Positions 23,901 to 31,714 of a DNA stretch of 59,370 nucleotides are shown piece by piece. The stretch lies in the IMG/VR virus record IMGVR_UViG_3300037106_000077, positions 1 to 59,370 of that record, one strand, 5' to 3'. Origin of the DNA: a virus. Both the position numbers and the translations under genes were made by a program. How positions within the stretch are numbered: the first letter of the stretch is position 1; every line of letters begins with the position of its first letter. Below the pieces are notes generated by a model. That model was given only the letters and a program-made list of their open reading frames with translations. It was not told the origin of the DNA and searched no databases.

Positions 23901-23974
23901 GCATTCGTGGCAGAGTGGTTTATGCCCCCGCCCTTTAAGCGGTGACCACGTGGGTCCGACTCCCACCGAATGCA
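23901..23974 (+). tRNA. tRNA-Lys (anticodon UUU; C33)
   Basis: Acceptor GCATTCG/CGAATGC, anticodon loop CCTTTAA on CCGC/GCGG, so position 33 is C. T arm GTGGG-TCCGACT-CCCAC. Confidence 0.83.
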
Positions 23975-23983
23975 CAAAATTTT

Positions 23984-24062
23984 GGAAGTACTGAACATAG
24001 GTGGGTTCAAGACTCTGTAAAAGTCCCGCTTCGGCATGGGGGTTCAACTCCCTCTACTTCCA
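23984..24062 (+). tRNA. tRNA-Tyr (anticodon GUA)
   Basis: Acceptor GGAAGTA/TACTTCC, anticodon loop CTGTAAA, class II variable arm as usual for bacterial Tyr. Confidence 0.9.
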
Positions 24063-24067
24063 CAACA

Positions 24068-24218
24068 TGGGTAGTCTTTCGGTGTGATGAACCGAGCCGT
24101 CAAGAAAGACGGTGCTCGAAAGGATAAGGTTAAAAAATGAAGAAATGCTACTGTACATAATAGATGCGCATAAAAGTACTAGAAAGGTCTTCGATTGGTT
24201 TGAATCCCCTACTACCCA
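24068..24218 (+). ncRNA. tRNA-like structured RNA with expanded core
   Basis: TGGGTAGT (24068) pairs with ACTACCCA (24211-24218), followed by CA like neighbouring tRNAs, and GGTTTGAATCC resembles a T loop. Instead of a cloverleaf the 130-nt core has TCGGT-gtgatga-ACCGA, CGAGC...GCTCG enclosing CCGTC-aagaaa-GACGG, and a mini-ORF ATG-AAG-AAA-TGC-TAC-TGT-ACA ending TAA-TAG (24137-24163). Intron-bearing tRNA, degenerate tRNA, or a new tRNA-like RNA are all open. Confidence 0.5.
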
Positions 24219-24224
24219 CAAATT

Positions 24225-24298
24225 GACTTCGTATCCGTAGAGGCATTCGGACTTGACCCTTAATCAAGGATACGTGGGTTCGACCCCCACCGGAGTCA
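24225..24298 (+). tRNA. tRNA-Lys (anticodon CUU; C33)
   Basis: Acceptor GACTTCG/CGGAGTC, perfect anticodon stem CTTGA/TCAAG with loop CCCTTAA, so position 33 is C. T arm GTGGG-TTCGACC-CCCAC. Confidence 0.83.
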
Positions 24299-24299
24299 C

Positions 24300-24334
24300 A
24301 AAACCTGTTAGAATTAACTAGCAGGTTTTTTTAT
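24300..24334 (+). terminator. Rho-independent terminator of cluster C
   Basis: AAACCTG-t-TAG-aattaa-CTA-g-CAGGTTT followed by T run. Confidence 0.82.
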
Positions 24335-24338
24335 TTAA

Positions 24339-24348
24339 TGTATTTATA
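24339..24348 (+). promoter_or_regulatory. GTATTTATA-class motif
   Basis: TGTATTTATA after the cluster C terminator; 110 nt before the vWA gene, which also has a host-type promoter. Confidence 0.35.
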
Positions 24349-24390
24349 TTCCCATACTTATTATTTTTATTTGGATTAAATAAAAATAAC

Positions 24391-24421
24391 TTGCATTTTT
24401 GATAAAAAGATGTTATATTTG
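24391..24421 (+). promoter_or_regulatory. Bacteroidota-type promoter, vWA gene
   Basis: TTGCA at 24391 and TATATTTG at 24414-24421 with a 20-nt spacer, about 35 nt before the start of the 269-aa vWA gene. Confidence 0.65.
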
Positions 24422-24456
24422 GGATAAAATAATTTTATGCTTAAGTAATATGAAAA

Positions 24457-25266
24457 ATGGCAAACAAAAAAATTAAAAAAACAACTACAACCACCGTCAC
24501 TGAAGAAATAGTTGACGTTCCTACAAATGAAAAAACTCAAATTATCTGTATACTTGACCAAAGTGGTTCAATGTCAACGATTATATCGGATAGTATTGGC
24601 GGATTTAATACTTTTTTAAGAAAACAAAAAGAATTAAAAGATGAGGCAACAATAACAGTTGCATTGTTTGATGATAAATACAATTTACTTTATGACAATA
24701 TTGACATAAAGAAAGCTGAAGAACTTACAAGTGAAATTTGGATTCCAAGAGGAATGACTGCTCTTTATGATGCTATTGGTAAAACAATTAATAATGTTAG
24801 AAGTACACATACACGTCTCGGCAACGAAAAACCTTCAAAAGTTTTAGTTTGTATTGTAACTGATGGTGAAGAAAACCATAGCCGTGAATACAAACTTGAT
24901 GACATTAAAACTCTTATAAAGAAATGTGAAAAAGATGATTGGAATTTTATTTATTTGGCTGCAAATCAAGATGCATTTTCTGTTGGTCAATCATTTGGTG
25001 TAAGTGCTGGAAATACTTTTACTTATATGGCAACAACTGATGGAGTAGTTAGTATGTCAAATACATTGAATAATGCATCAGTATCATATAGAAGTATGAA
25101 CACAACAGATGGTAATTTTCAAAAATTGTCAAAATCTTTAATTACTACTGATGATGAAAATAAAAAAGATGTTAAAGATAATGGGAATTTGAGTTTATTC
25201 AGCACTGCAGATGGAAATTCAGTAACATCAACCAATACTTTAATAGTTACTAAAGACGATAAATAA
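24457..25266 (+). CDS. von Willebrand factor A domain protein, 269 aa
   Basis: Complete metal-ion-dependent adhesion site: DQSGSMS (residues 34-40), the Thr of GMTALYDAIG near 98, and CIVTDGEENH near 130. A short Lys/Thr-rich N-terminus precedes the domain; the C-terminal 60 residues are Ser/Thr/Asn-rich and probably flexible. Such single-domain vWA proteins bind protein partners through Mg2+. Early-type promoter, followed by a terminator. Role unknown; the second vWA gene at 28181 suggests a shared system around the reductase gene. Confidence 0.88.
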   Translation: MANKKIKKTTTTTVTEEIVDVPTNEKTQIICILDQSGSMSTIISDSIGGFNTFLRKQKELKDEATITVALFDDKYNLLYDNIDIKKAEELTSEIWIPRGMTALYDAIGKTINNVRSTHTRLGNEKPSKVLVCIVTDGEENHSREYKLDDIKTLIKKCEKDDWNFIYLAANQDAFSVGQSFGVSAGNTFTYMATTDGVVSMSNTLNNASVSYRSMNTTDGNFQKLSKSLITTDDENKKDVKDNGNLSLFSTADGNSVTSTNTLIVTKDDK

Positions 25267-25300
25267 TTTCTGTTTTTTTGTATCTAATTTCGTTTTATTT

Positions 25301-25325
25301 GGGGGCAAATTTGCTCCCTTTTTTT
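25301..25325 (+). terminator. Rho-independent terminator
   Basis: GGGGGCAAA/TTTGCTCCC hairpin plus seven T after the vWA gene. Confidence 0.82.
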
Positions 25326-25392
25326 GTTAAAAGTTTCAGTATTAAATCATTAAAAAATTTAAAAAAATAATTAATAAAAACTCATATACACT

Positions 25393-25427
25393 TGTATTTA
25401 TAAATGTTTTTCAATACATTTATAAAA
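25393..25427 (+). repeat. Inverted repeat containing GTATTTATA before nrdJ-like gene
   Basis: TTTATAAATGT (25397-25407) and ACATTTATAAA (25416-25426) are a perfect 11-bp inverted repeat that includes the TGTATTTATA promoter motif, so it could be an operator. Confidence 0.5.
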
Positions 25428-25455
25428 TAAAATATTATAAAAAATTATTATTCTC

Positions 25456-28005
25456 ATGATAGAAAAATCTCAAAAAGTTTATTCCAAACAAGAAGTAGAA
25501 AAAGCAACATTAAATTATTTTAAAAATGATGAACTTGCAACAGATGTATGGATACGAAAATATTGTTTAAAAGATGAAAAAAATTATTATGAATTAACTC
25601 CAGATGATATGCATCGAAGAATTGCAAAAGAACTCGCAAGAATCGAAGCAAATTATCCAAATCCAATCAATGAAGACCAGATTTATGAAACATTAAAAAA
25701 TTTTCAAAGAATTGTTCCTCAAGGAAGTCCAATGTCAGGTATTGGTAATAATTTTCAAGTTGTATCATTATCAAATTGTTTTGTAATTGGCAATAAAGGT
25801 GATTCTGATTCTTATGGTGGTATTTTAAAAATTGACCAAGAACAGGTTCAACTTATGAAGCGTAGGGGTGGTGTTGGACACGATTTATCTTATATTCGAC
25901 CAGCAGGTAGTCCTGTAAAAAATTCGGCAATTACTTCAACTGGTATTGTTCCTTTCATGGAAAGATATTCCAATAGTACAAGAGAAGTAGCACAAGATGG
26001 TCGCAGGGGTGCATTAATGTTAAGTGTTTCAATAAAACATCCTGATGCCGAAAAATTTATTGATGCAAAATTAACACAAGGAAAAATTACTGGTGCAAAT
26101 ATTTCTGTAAAATTAACAGATGATTTTATGAATGCTGCAATACAAGGAACAACATTTATTCAACAATATCCAATTGATAATCAATCAAAATATACTAATG
26201 AAATTGATGCACAAAAACTTTGGAAAAAAATAATATATAATGCTTGGAAATCTGCTGAACCCGGAATTCTTTTTTGGGATACAGTAATTCGTGAAAGTAT
26301 TCCTGATTGTTATTCGGATTTAGGATTTAAAACTGTAAGTACAAATCCTTGTGGTGAAATACCATTATGTCCAAATGATAGTTGTCGATTATTAGCAATT
26401 AATTTATATGGTTATGTTATAAATCCATTTACAAAAGAAGCACAATTTAATTGGGAATTATTTAAACAAGATGTAATTATTGCACAAAGATATATGGATG
26501 ATATCATAGATTTGGAACTTGAAAAAATTGATGCCATTTTAGAAAAAATAAAATCTGACCCAGAAGACGAATTTATTAAATTATATGAAATAAATCTTTG
26601 GAAAGAAATTAAAGAAATGACATTTAAAGGTCGTAGAACTGGATTAGGTGTTACTGCGGAAGGTGACATGCTTGCAGCATTAGGGCTTATATATGGTACA
26701 GATACTGCAACAAATTTTAGCGAAGAAGTACATGAAACATTAAAATTAGATGCATATCGTTCATCGATAATAATGGCTAAAGAACGTGGTTGTTTTCCAA
26801 TATTCTCCGCAAATCTTGAAGTGAATAATCCTTTCATTCTCCGCATAAAAAATGAAGACTTGCAACTATATGAAGATATGATTACTTATGGTCGAAGAAA
26901 TATTGCTTTACTTACAATCGCACCAACAGGAACAGTATCTCTGATGACACAAACTACTTCAGGTATTGAATGTTGTTACTTACCTGTGTATATGAGAAGA
27001 CGAAAAATTAATCCACAAGAAAAAGATGTTCGTATTGATTTTGTTGATAATGAAGGAATTGCATGGATGGAATATCCAGTCTTTCATCATAAATTTGAGA
27101 TATGGTTGAAAGTAAATGGATATGATGTTAATGTTGTTAAATCAATGAATAAAGAACAAATCGATGAAATTATTAAACAATCACCATATTATAAAGCAAC
27201 ATCAAATGATGTTGATTGGGTTAAAAAAGTCGAAATGCAAGGTAAAATTCAAAAACAAGTAGACCATTCCATTAGTGTTACTGTAAATCTTCCGGAAAAT
27301 GTAACAGAAGAAATTGTTGCTAATGTATATGAAACTGGTTGGCGTAGTGGTTGTAAAGGAATAACTGTTTATCGTGATAAAAGTCGTAATGGGGTGTTAG
27401 TTAGTATCGAAGAAAAAAAAGAAGAATTTCATGACATACATGCAATAAAACGTCCCAAAAGATTAAAAGCCGAAATTCATCGTTTTCAAAATAATTTGGA
27501 AAAATGGATTGCAGTTGTTGGCATAAAAGATAATAGACCTTACGAAATATTCACAGGTAAATTCGAAAATGGATTAAGCAATCTCCCCAATACGGTAAAA
27601 GATTGTGAAGTGGTTAAAAATATTATTGATGGAATTGATATTGATGGAAAACCAAGTAAAATTAAAAGGTATGATATTGAATATATTGATTTAAATGGTG
27701 TAAAACAAACACATATAGGTTTAAATCATGCATTTAATCCCGAATTTTGGAACTATGCTAAACTAATTTCTGGTATAATGCGACATGGAATGCCAATTAT
27801 TAAACAATTTGAATTAGTTGATTCACTTAATTTTAAAGAAGATTATATAAACACTTGGAAAAACGGTGTTGCACGTATTATAAAAAGATATGTTAAAGAT
27901 GGTGAAAAAAGTAAAGGCAATTGTCCGGAATGTGGTGGAACTGATTTTGTATTTGCAGAAGGTTGTATTCGTTGTGTTAAATGCTCTTGGTCAAAATGTA
28001 GTTAA
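25456..28005 (+). CDS. nrdJ: Adenosylcobalamin-dependent ribonucleotide reductase (class II), 849 aa
   Basis: Reduces ribonucleotides to deoxyribonucleotides for phage DNA synthesis. SLSNCFVIG holds the first redox Cys (108) and STNPCGEIPLCP (295-306) the thiyl-radical Cys (299), followed by LAINLYGYV; TIAPTGTVSLMTQTTSGIE is the phosphate-binding region near 490. The C-terminus ends in a zinc ribbon with redox Cys (CPECGG...CIRCVKCSWSKC) typical of NrdJ. No small-subunit gene is adjacent, as expected for a B12 enzyme. No cobalamin riboswitch is visible in the 190-nt upstream region. Confidence 0.93.
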   Translation: MIEKSQKVYSKQEVEKATLNYFKNDELATDVWIRKYCLKDEKNYYELTPDDMHRRIAKELARIEANYPNPINEDQIYETLKNFQRIVPQGSPMSGIGNNFQVVSLSNCFVIGNKGDSDSYGGILKIDQEQVQLMKRRGGVGHDLSYIRPAGSPVKNSAITSTGIVPFMERYSNSTREVAQDGRRGALMLSVSIKHPDAEKFIDAKLTQGKITGANISVKLTDDFMNAAIQGTTFIQQYPIDNQSKYTNEIDAQKLWKKIIYNAWKSAEPGILFWDTVIRESIPDCYSDLGFKTVSTNPCGEIPLCPNDSCRLLAINLYGYVINPFTKEAQFNWELFKQDVIIAQRYMDDIIDLELEKIDAILEKIKSDPEDEFIKLYEINLWKEIKEMTFKGRRTGLGVTAEGDMLAALGLIYGTDTATNFSEEVHETLKLDAYRSSIIMAKERGCFPIFSANLEVNNPFILRIKNEDLQLYEDMITYGRRNIALLTIAPTGTVSLMTQTTSGIECCYLPVYMRRRKINPQEKDVRIDFVDNEGIAWMEYPVFHHKFEIWLKVNGYDVNVVKSMNKEQIDEIIKQSPYYKATSNDVDWVKKVEMQGKIQKQVDHSISVTVNLPENVTEEIVANVYETGWRSGCKGITVYRDKSRNGVLVSIEEKKEEFHDIHAIKRPKRLKAEIHRFQNNLEKWIAVVGIKDNRPYEIFTGKFENGLSNLPNTVKDCEVVKNIIDGIDIDGKPSKIKRYDIEYIDLNGVKQTHIGLNHAFNPEFWNYAKLISGIMRHGMPIIKQFELVDSLNFKEDYINTWKNGVARIIKRYVKDGEKSKGNCPECGGTDFVFAEGCIRCVKCSWSKCS

Positions 28006-28033
28006 TTTAAAAATTATAGTATTTACGTAAAAA

Positions 28034-28042
28034 GTTCTTTGA
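28034..28042 (+). promoter_or_regulatory. boxA-like element overlapping a host-type promoter
   Basis: GTTCTTTGA 140 nt before the second vWA gene. TTG at 28039 and TATCTTTG at 28060-28067 also form a host-type promoter with an 18-nt spacer. Confidence 0.4.
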
Positions 28043-28108
28043 AATTTAAAAAAATTACATATCTTTGCTTTTTATAAAAAAATAATAAATGAAAATTTAT
28101 TGAAAAAA

Positions 28109-28136
28109 CGTAACATCTATAAAAAATGTTCGTATA
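28109..28136 (+). promoter_or_regulatory. TGTAAC-like-n-TTCGTATA element
   Basis: CGTAACAT at 28109 and TTCGTATA at 28129, 45 nt before the second vWA gene. Confidence 0.42.
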
Positions 28137-28180
28137 GAAAATATTGTACACATAAATAACTGTAATATAAATTAAATTGT

Positions 28181-30469
28181 ATGAAAAAAAATGTAAAATT
28201 TGATGAAAACTATTATCTAACTACTCAAGAAGTTAATAGTAATGCAACTATAGAGGTTGCAAAAAAAACAAACCACATTTTCGTGGTTGACGTGTCTGGC
28301 TCAATGTCAAATGAACTCCCTCTAATCAGAACACAATTAAAAAACAAACTTTCTAATTTAATGAAGGAAGGTGATACTATTTCAATTGTTTGGTTTTCGG
28401 GTAGTAGAGATGCTGGAATACTTAAAGAAGAAGTTGAAGTAAAGTCACTTAAAACCCTCAGTGATTTGAATGATGCTATCGATAAATGGCTTCGTCCTGT
28501 TGGATTAACTGCTTTCTTAAAACCATTAGAATTGGTTAAGGAATTAATTGGTAGAATTAAGAAAAACAGACCTAACGGTGCATTTTCAATGATTTTTCTT
28601 ACAGATGGGTGTAATAATGACTGCTCTTGGAATGAGGTTATTAAAACACTTAAATCACTTGAAAATGACATTGCATCTTCAACATTTGTTGAATATGGAT
28701 TTTATGCAGATTCACGTGCATTAACTCAAATGGCATCAATGCTTGGTGGTGAAAAAATTAGTTGTGATGGTTTTATTGATTTTGAACCAGTTTTTGACAA
28801 TAAAATTTCTTCAAGTATTAAAGGTGGAAAGAAAATTGTTGTTGATATTACTGATAAATATCTTTATGATTTTGCATTTTCTGTTTCAAATGGAAGTGTA
28901 TTGTTATATAATATTGTGGACAGTAAAATCATGGTTGGTTCAGATGTAAAAGAAATTTATTTCTTTAGTTCTAAAGCAATTGGTAATGAAGAATCTGCAT
29001 TAATTAATAATATTGTTCCTCAAGAACAAGTAGCTAAATTATATGCTGCAATTTATGTACTTGCCGATAAACTCATGAATGATGATGCCGAAAAAGTTTT
29101 CTATGCTCTTGGTGACCAACATTATTATCAAATATTAGCTAATGCATTTGGAAAACAAAAACTTAATGCATTTAAAACTGCAATTAAAGAATGCGTTGCT
29201 GATGTATCAAAAAGATTTCCTAATGGTATTAGTGCTATTCAGAAAGTTTCTGATAATGCATACTGCTTGATGAATCTTATTGAAGATTTAGGTAATACTG
29301 AAGGTTGTTTATTCTACCCAAATCATTCGGATTTTCAATATAACAGAATTGGTAGAAAAAAGATTTCTGCAGCAACTGTTCTAACAGAATCAGAAAAAAA
29401 ACAACTTTCTGAAGCAAAAAATGTTGAAGATGCCAACAAACTTCTTAAAGAATTTGAAGAAAAGAAAGTTGATGTGAAATTTGTTAATAGTAATCCTGAC
29501 AGGGGTTATCCATTAACTGATTTGGTTTGGAATGAATCACGTGCAAATTTATCAGTTCGTATCTATATTGAAGGCGAAGCATTACTTCCAAAAAATAAAT
29601 TTAATGTAGATAAAGTCAGTTCTTTCAAATACAATACTTTTACTCTCATAAAAGATGGTATTGTAAATGTTGATAAACTTCCAGTAAGTTATAGTAATGA
29701 ATTACTTACTCTTTTGGCAGAAAATAATGTTAAATATAATTTATGGAGAAGTCCAGTACCTGTACCTCCAAATGAAGATACTAAAATCATTATTGACCTT
29801 ACTTCATTACCTCTTATTAATAGAGGTATGGTAAAATCAGTTTCTGCAACCAGTCTTGCAAAACAGGAATGGGAACTTATAAAATTACAGGGTGATAAAA
29901 AAACATATGATTATTTTAGAAAATCATTATTTCCTAAAACCAGTAAATCATTTGTTGAATTGCTTGGTCAGGAAGCTACAGATTGGCTTAAAGAAGTAGG
30001 AATAACCGATTTTAATGGTTTTGCTCCAAAAGTAACATCTGCAGAAGCAACAGATTTTTACATGTCAGTTAATCTTGAAACCAAAATTAAAGGTTTATCC
30101 TCACTTCCAAAAGTTGAAGATGTTATTGCTAAAATTAAAGCAAAAAAAGAATTAAAGTTGAATGAATGGGTTATGGCTGATGCTATAAAGAAATACATGT
30201 CACAAACTGAATCTGAAATGTACTTATCTCTATCAGAAGAACAACAGAAAGGTGTGTTAAAAACTTATCTTGAAACTAAGTCAGGTATTCTTAATAAACA
30301 AAGAAGAAAAATTTTACAAGAAATCGCAGAGATTAAATTTTCTCTCATCCTCTCAAAAAGATGGTTCGTTGAATTCAAAAGTTTTGATGAAAATAAACTT
30401 GCTTTGAATATTGATGGTCAAGATTTGGATTTTGTTTTTGAATTAAGTGAAAAAGAAGAAAAGATTTAA
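28181..30469 (+). CDS. Large von Willebrand factor A domain protein, 762 aa
   Basis: N-terminal vWA domain with the full metal site: DVSGSMS (37-43), GLTAF near 107, IFLTDGCNND near 140. After it come about 550 residues of helical and beta sequence with no motif I can name (KKISAATVLTESEKKQLSEAK near 400; RGYPLTDLVWNESRANLSVR near 438). The layout resembles vWA proteins that work with MoxR-type ATPases or in tellurite-type systems, but no such partner is in the window. Strong early-type promoter region upstream, terminator downstream. Confidence 0.85.
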   Translation: MKKNVKFDENYYLTTQEVNSNATIEVAKKTNHIFVVDVSGSMSNELPLIRTQLKNKLSNLMKEGDTISIVWFSGSRDAGILKEEVEVKSLKTLSDLNDAIDKWLRPVGLTAFLKPLELVKELIGRIKKNRPNGAFSMIFLTDGCNNDCSWNEVIKTLKSLENDIASSTFVEYGFYADSRALTQMASMLGGEKISCDGFIDFEPVFDNKISSSIKGGKKIVVDITDKYLYDFAFSVSNGSVLLYNIVDSKIMVGSDVKEIYFFSSKAIGNEESALINNIVPQEQVAKLYAAIYVLADKLMNDDAEKVFYALGDQHYYQILANAFGKQKLNAFKTAIKECVADVSKRFPNGISAIQKVSDNAYCLMNLIEDLGNTEGCLFYPNHSDFQYNRIGRKKISAATVLTESEKKQLSEAKNVEDANKLLKEFEEKKVDVKFVNSNPDRGYPLTDLVWNESRANLSVRIYIEGEALLPKNKFNVDKVSSFKYNTFTLIKDGIVNVDKLPVSYSNELLTLLAENNVKYNLWRSPVPVPPNEDTKIIIDLTSLPLINRGMVKSVSATSLAKQEWELIKLQGDKKTYDYFRKSLFPKTSKSFVELLGQEATDWLKEVGITDFNGFAPKVTSAEATDFYMSVNLETKIKGLSSLPKVEDVIAKIKAKKELKLNEWVMADAIKKYMSQTESEMYLSLSEEQQKGVLKTYLETKSGILNKQRRKILQEIAEIKFSLILSKRWFVEFKSFDENKLALNIDGQDLDFVFELSEKEEKI

Positions 30470-30490
30470 AACTCTTTGAATCACATATTT

Positions 30491-30522
30491 AAAAACCTCA
30501 AAAATATTTTTGAGGTTTTTTT
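30491..30522 (+). terminator. Rho-independent terminator
   Basis: AAAACCTCAAAAA/TTTTTGAGGTTTT hairpin and T run ending the 762-aa gene. Confidence 0.85.
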
Positions 30523-30544
30523 ATAAAAATAATTTAAAAATTGT

Positions 30545-30574
30545 TTGTATATATTGTAACATTTTATATCTTTG
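30545..30574 (+). promoter_or_regulatory. Bacteroidota-type promoter, tRNA cluster D
   Basis: TTG (30545-30547), 19-nt spacer containing TTGTAACA, TATCTTTG (30567-30574). About 45 nt are identical to the cluster B promoter. Confidence 0.68.
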
Positions 30575-30612
30575 CAACGTATTTAGATAAAAAGGATTTT
30601 ATAATAATAAAA

Positions 30613-30741
30613 ATGATGAAAACTTTAACGACAAATATTTTTAGTTCTATATCGACCACAACAAGTCGCATAGGAAGAACTATATTCTGTTCAAATTTTA
30701 TTGGCAGAAATAGTAACGTGTCGGGGATTTTGTTTTCATAA
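30613..30741 (+). CDS. Leader peptide 4 (Ser/Thr/Ile/Asn/Phe/Arg/Gly/Cys-rich), 42 aa
   Basis: Probable attenuator leader. After the initiator Met, 37 of 41 residues are Ser 8, Thr 7, Ile 6, Asn 4, Phe 4, Arg 3, Gly 3, Cys 1 and Met 1 (e.g. TNIFSSISTTTSRIGRTIFC). These nine amino acids are precisely those served by the 17 tRNAs of cluster D; only Lys, two Leu and Val fall outside. GTG-TCG-GG within the codons for residues 36-38 is the antiterminator strand GTGTCGGG (30718-30725). The most striking of the four leaders. Confidence 0.78.
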   Translation: MMKTLTTNIFSSISTTTSRIGRTIFCSNFIGRNSNVSGILFS

Positions 30742-30799
30742 TGAAGTTAAACAAAAAGAATCAAACCAAACCCGACACAGAAATGAGTCGGGTTTTTTT
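30718..30799 (+). promoter_or_regulatory. Attenuator 4: antiterminator/terminator switch
   Basis: CCCGACAC (30771-30778) pairs 8 of 8 with GTGTCGGG in the leader (30718-30725), or AAACCCGAC pairs with GTCGGGTTT (30787-30795) to give a terminator with seven T. Same architecture as attenuators 1-3. Confidence 0.77.
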
Positions 30800-30817
30800 A
30801 TGCTCTTTTCATAATGT

Positions 30818-30888
30818 GCCGAAATAGTTCAATGGTAGAACATCTGCTCCGTAACCAGATAATGTTGGTTCGATTCCAGTTTTCGGCT
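30818..30888 (+). tRNA. tRNA-Thr (anticodon CGU; C33)
   Basis: Acceptor GCCGAAA/TTTCGGC, D arm GTTC/GAAC, anticodon stem TCTG/CAGA with loop region CTCCGTAAC: either a C-C mismatch with C33 or a 9-nt loop. Confidence 0.78.
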
Positions 30889-30893
30889 CAATT

Positions 30894-30964
30894 GCCAATA
30901 TAGTTCAGTGGTAGAACATTTGTTTGGTATACAAGGAACATCAGTTCGATTCTTATTATTGGCT
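30894..30964 (+). tRNA. tRNA-Thr (anticodon GGU)
   Basis: Acceptor GCCAATA/TATTGGC, D arm GTTC/GAAC, anticodon loop TTGGTAT. Closely related to the preceding Thr gene, so probably a tandem duplication. Confidence 0.88.
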
Positions 30965-30975
30965 CAAAAAATAAT

Positions 30976-30994
30976 GTTCTTTGACATGTTGGAA
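30976..30994 (+). promoter_or_regulatory. boxA-like element with ACATGTTGGAA
   Basis: GTTCTTTGACATGTTGGAA, identical to the copy at 12609; 5 nt before tRNA-Cys. Confidence 0.5.
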
Positions 30995-30999
30995 TTATT

Positions 31000-31074
31000 G
31001 TACGTGTGGTCGAGTGGTCAATGGCAACGGTCTGCAAAACCGTAAAATCGCTGGTTCAAATCCAGCCACGTACT
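31000..31074 (+). tRNA. tRNA-Cys (anticodon GCA)
   Basis: Acceptor GTACGTG/CACGTAC, anticodon loop CTGCAAA on ACGGT/ACCGT, discriminator U (Cys identity). Confidence 0.92.
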
Positions 31075-31081
31075 CAATATT

Positions 31082-31154
31082 GGACTGTAAGCTGACATGG
31101 TGTAGCGGTTGTCTGTTAAACAAAGGGTCGTGGGTTCAAATCCCTCACAGTCCG
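31082..31154 (+). tRNA. tRNA-Asn (anticodon GUU)
   Basis: Acceptor GGACTGT/ACAGTCC, anticodon loop CTGTTAA, discriminator G (Asn identity). Confidence 0.88.
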
Positions 31155-31192
31155 CAAAAGTATACTATATATCTTATTTTTTGTATATCTTA

Positions 31193-31202
31193 AGTATTTA
31201 TA
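31193..31202 (+). promoter_or_regulatory. GTATTTATA-class promoter of endonuclease gene
   Basis: AGTATTTATA 17 nt before ATG 31220. Confidence 0.55.
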
Positions 31203-31219
31203 AACAAATTATAAATATT

Positions 31220-31630
31220 ATGAGAGGTAGAAAAATTAAAAAAATATGCAAAAATTGTAATAATGAATTTGAAGTACTTATGATTAAAGTAAGACAAAAT
31301 AAAGGAATTTTTTGTAGTACTAATTGTTATCACGAATTTTTAAGAAAAAATAGTAATGGATATATTTTTGATACTAAATTAGCAAATGTTTTTTATCAAA
31401 AAAAATCTAAATATGGTCTAACTAAAGAAGAATATTTAAAATTATTTGCAAACCAAAATAATAAATGTGCAATATGTGAAATATCATTTGATAAAGTTAG
31501 AGCATGTGTTGACCATTCGCATAAAAATGGTGTAGTTAGAGGATTATTATGCGATAAATGTAATAAAGGTCTCGGTTCATTTAACGACAACATTCCGTTG
31601 CTCAAAAAAGCAATTGAATATTTAAAATAA
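31220..31630 (+). CDS. Endonuclease VII-like HNH nuclease, 136 aa
   Basis: N-terminal zinc finger (CKNCNNEF...FCSTNCYHEF) and C-terminal Endo VII signature CAICEISFD...CVDHSHKNGVVRGLLCDKCNKGLG (about 84-120), as in T4 gp49 and free-standing homing nucleases. The start at 31220 is chosen because the frame further upstream runs through tRNA-Asn and the promoter. Its place within a tRNA array and its own late promoter favour a mobile gene over the resolvase itself. Confidence 0.88.
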   Translation: MRGRKIKKICKNCNNEFEVLMIKVRQNKGIFCSTNCYHEFLRKNSNGYIFDTKLANVFYQKKSKYGLTKEEYLKLFANQNNKCAICEISFDKVRACVDHSHKNGVVRGLLCDKCNKGLGSFNDNIPLLKKAIEYLK

Positions 31631-31631
31631 T

Positions 31632-31704
31632 TGGAATATAACACAGTGGTTAGTGTGCTTTCCTGATAAGAAAGAGGTCGGTGGTTCAAATCCACCTATT
31701 CCAA
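31632..31704 (+). tRNA. tRNA-Ile (anticodon GAU)
   Basis: Acceptor TGGAATA/TATTCCA, anticodon loop CTGATAA on CTTTC/GAAAG, T arm GGTGG-TTCAAAT-CCACC. Confidence 0.9.
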
Positions 31705-31714
31705 CTAAATTTCT

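Noticed and set aside
24081-24130. Hammerhead ribozyme (TGATGA ... GAAA)
   Set aside because: Stem II would start three nucleotides too far from the TGATGA core and no stem III/cleavage site fits.
25267-25455. Cobalamin riboswitch ahead of the B12-dependent reductase
   Set aside because: No B12-box-like conserved core; the stretch is a terminator, an A/T-rich leader and an inverted repeat.
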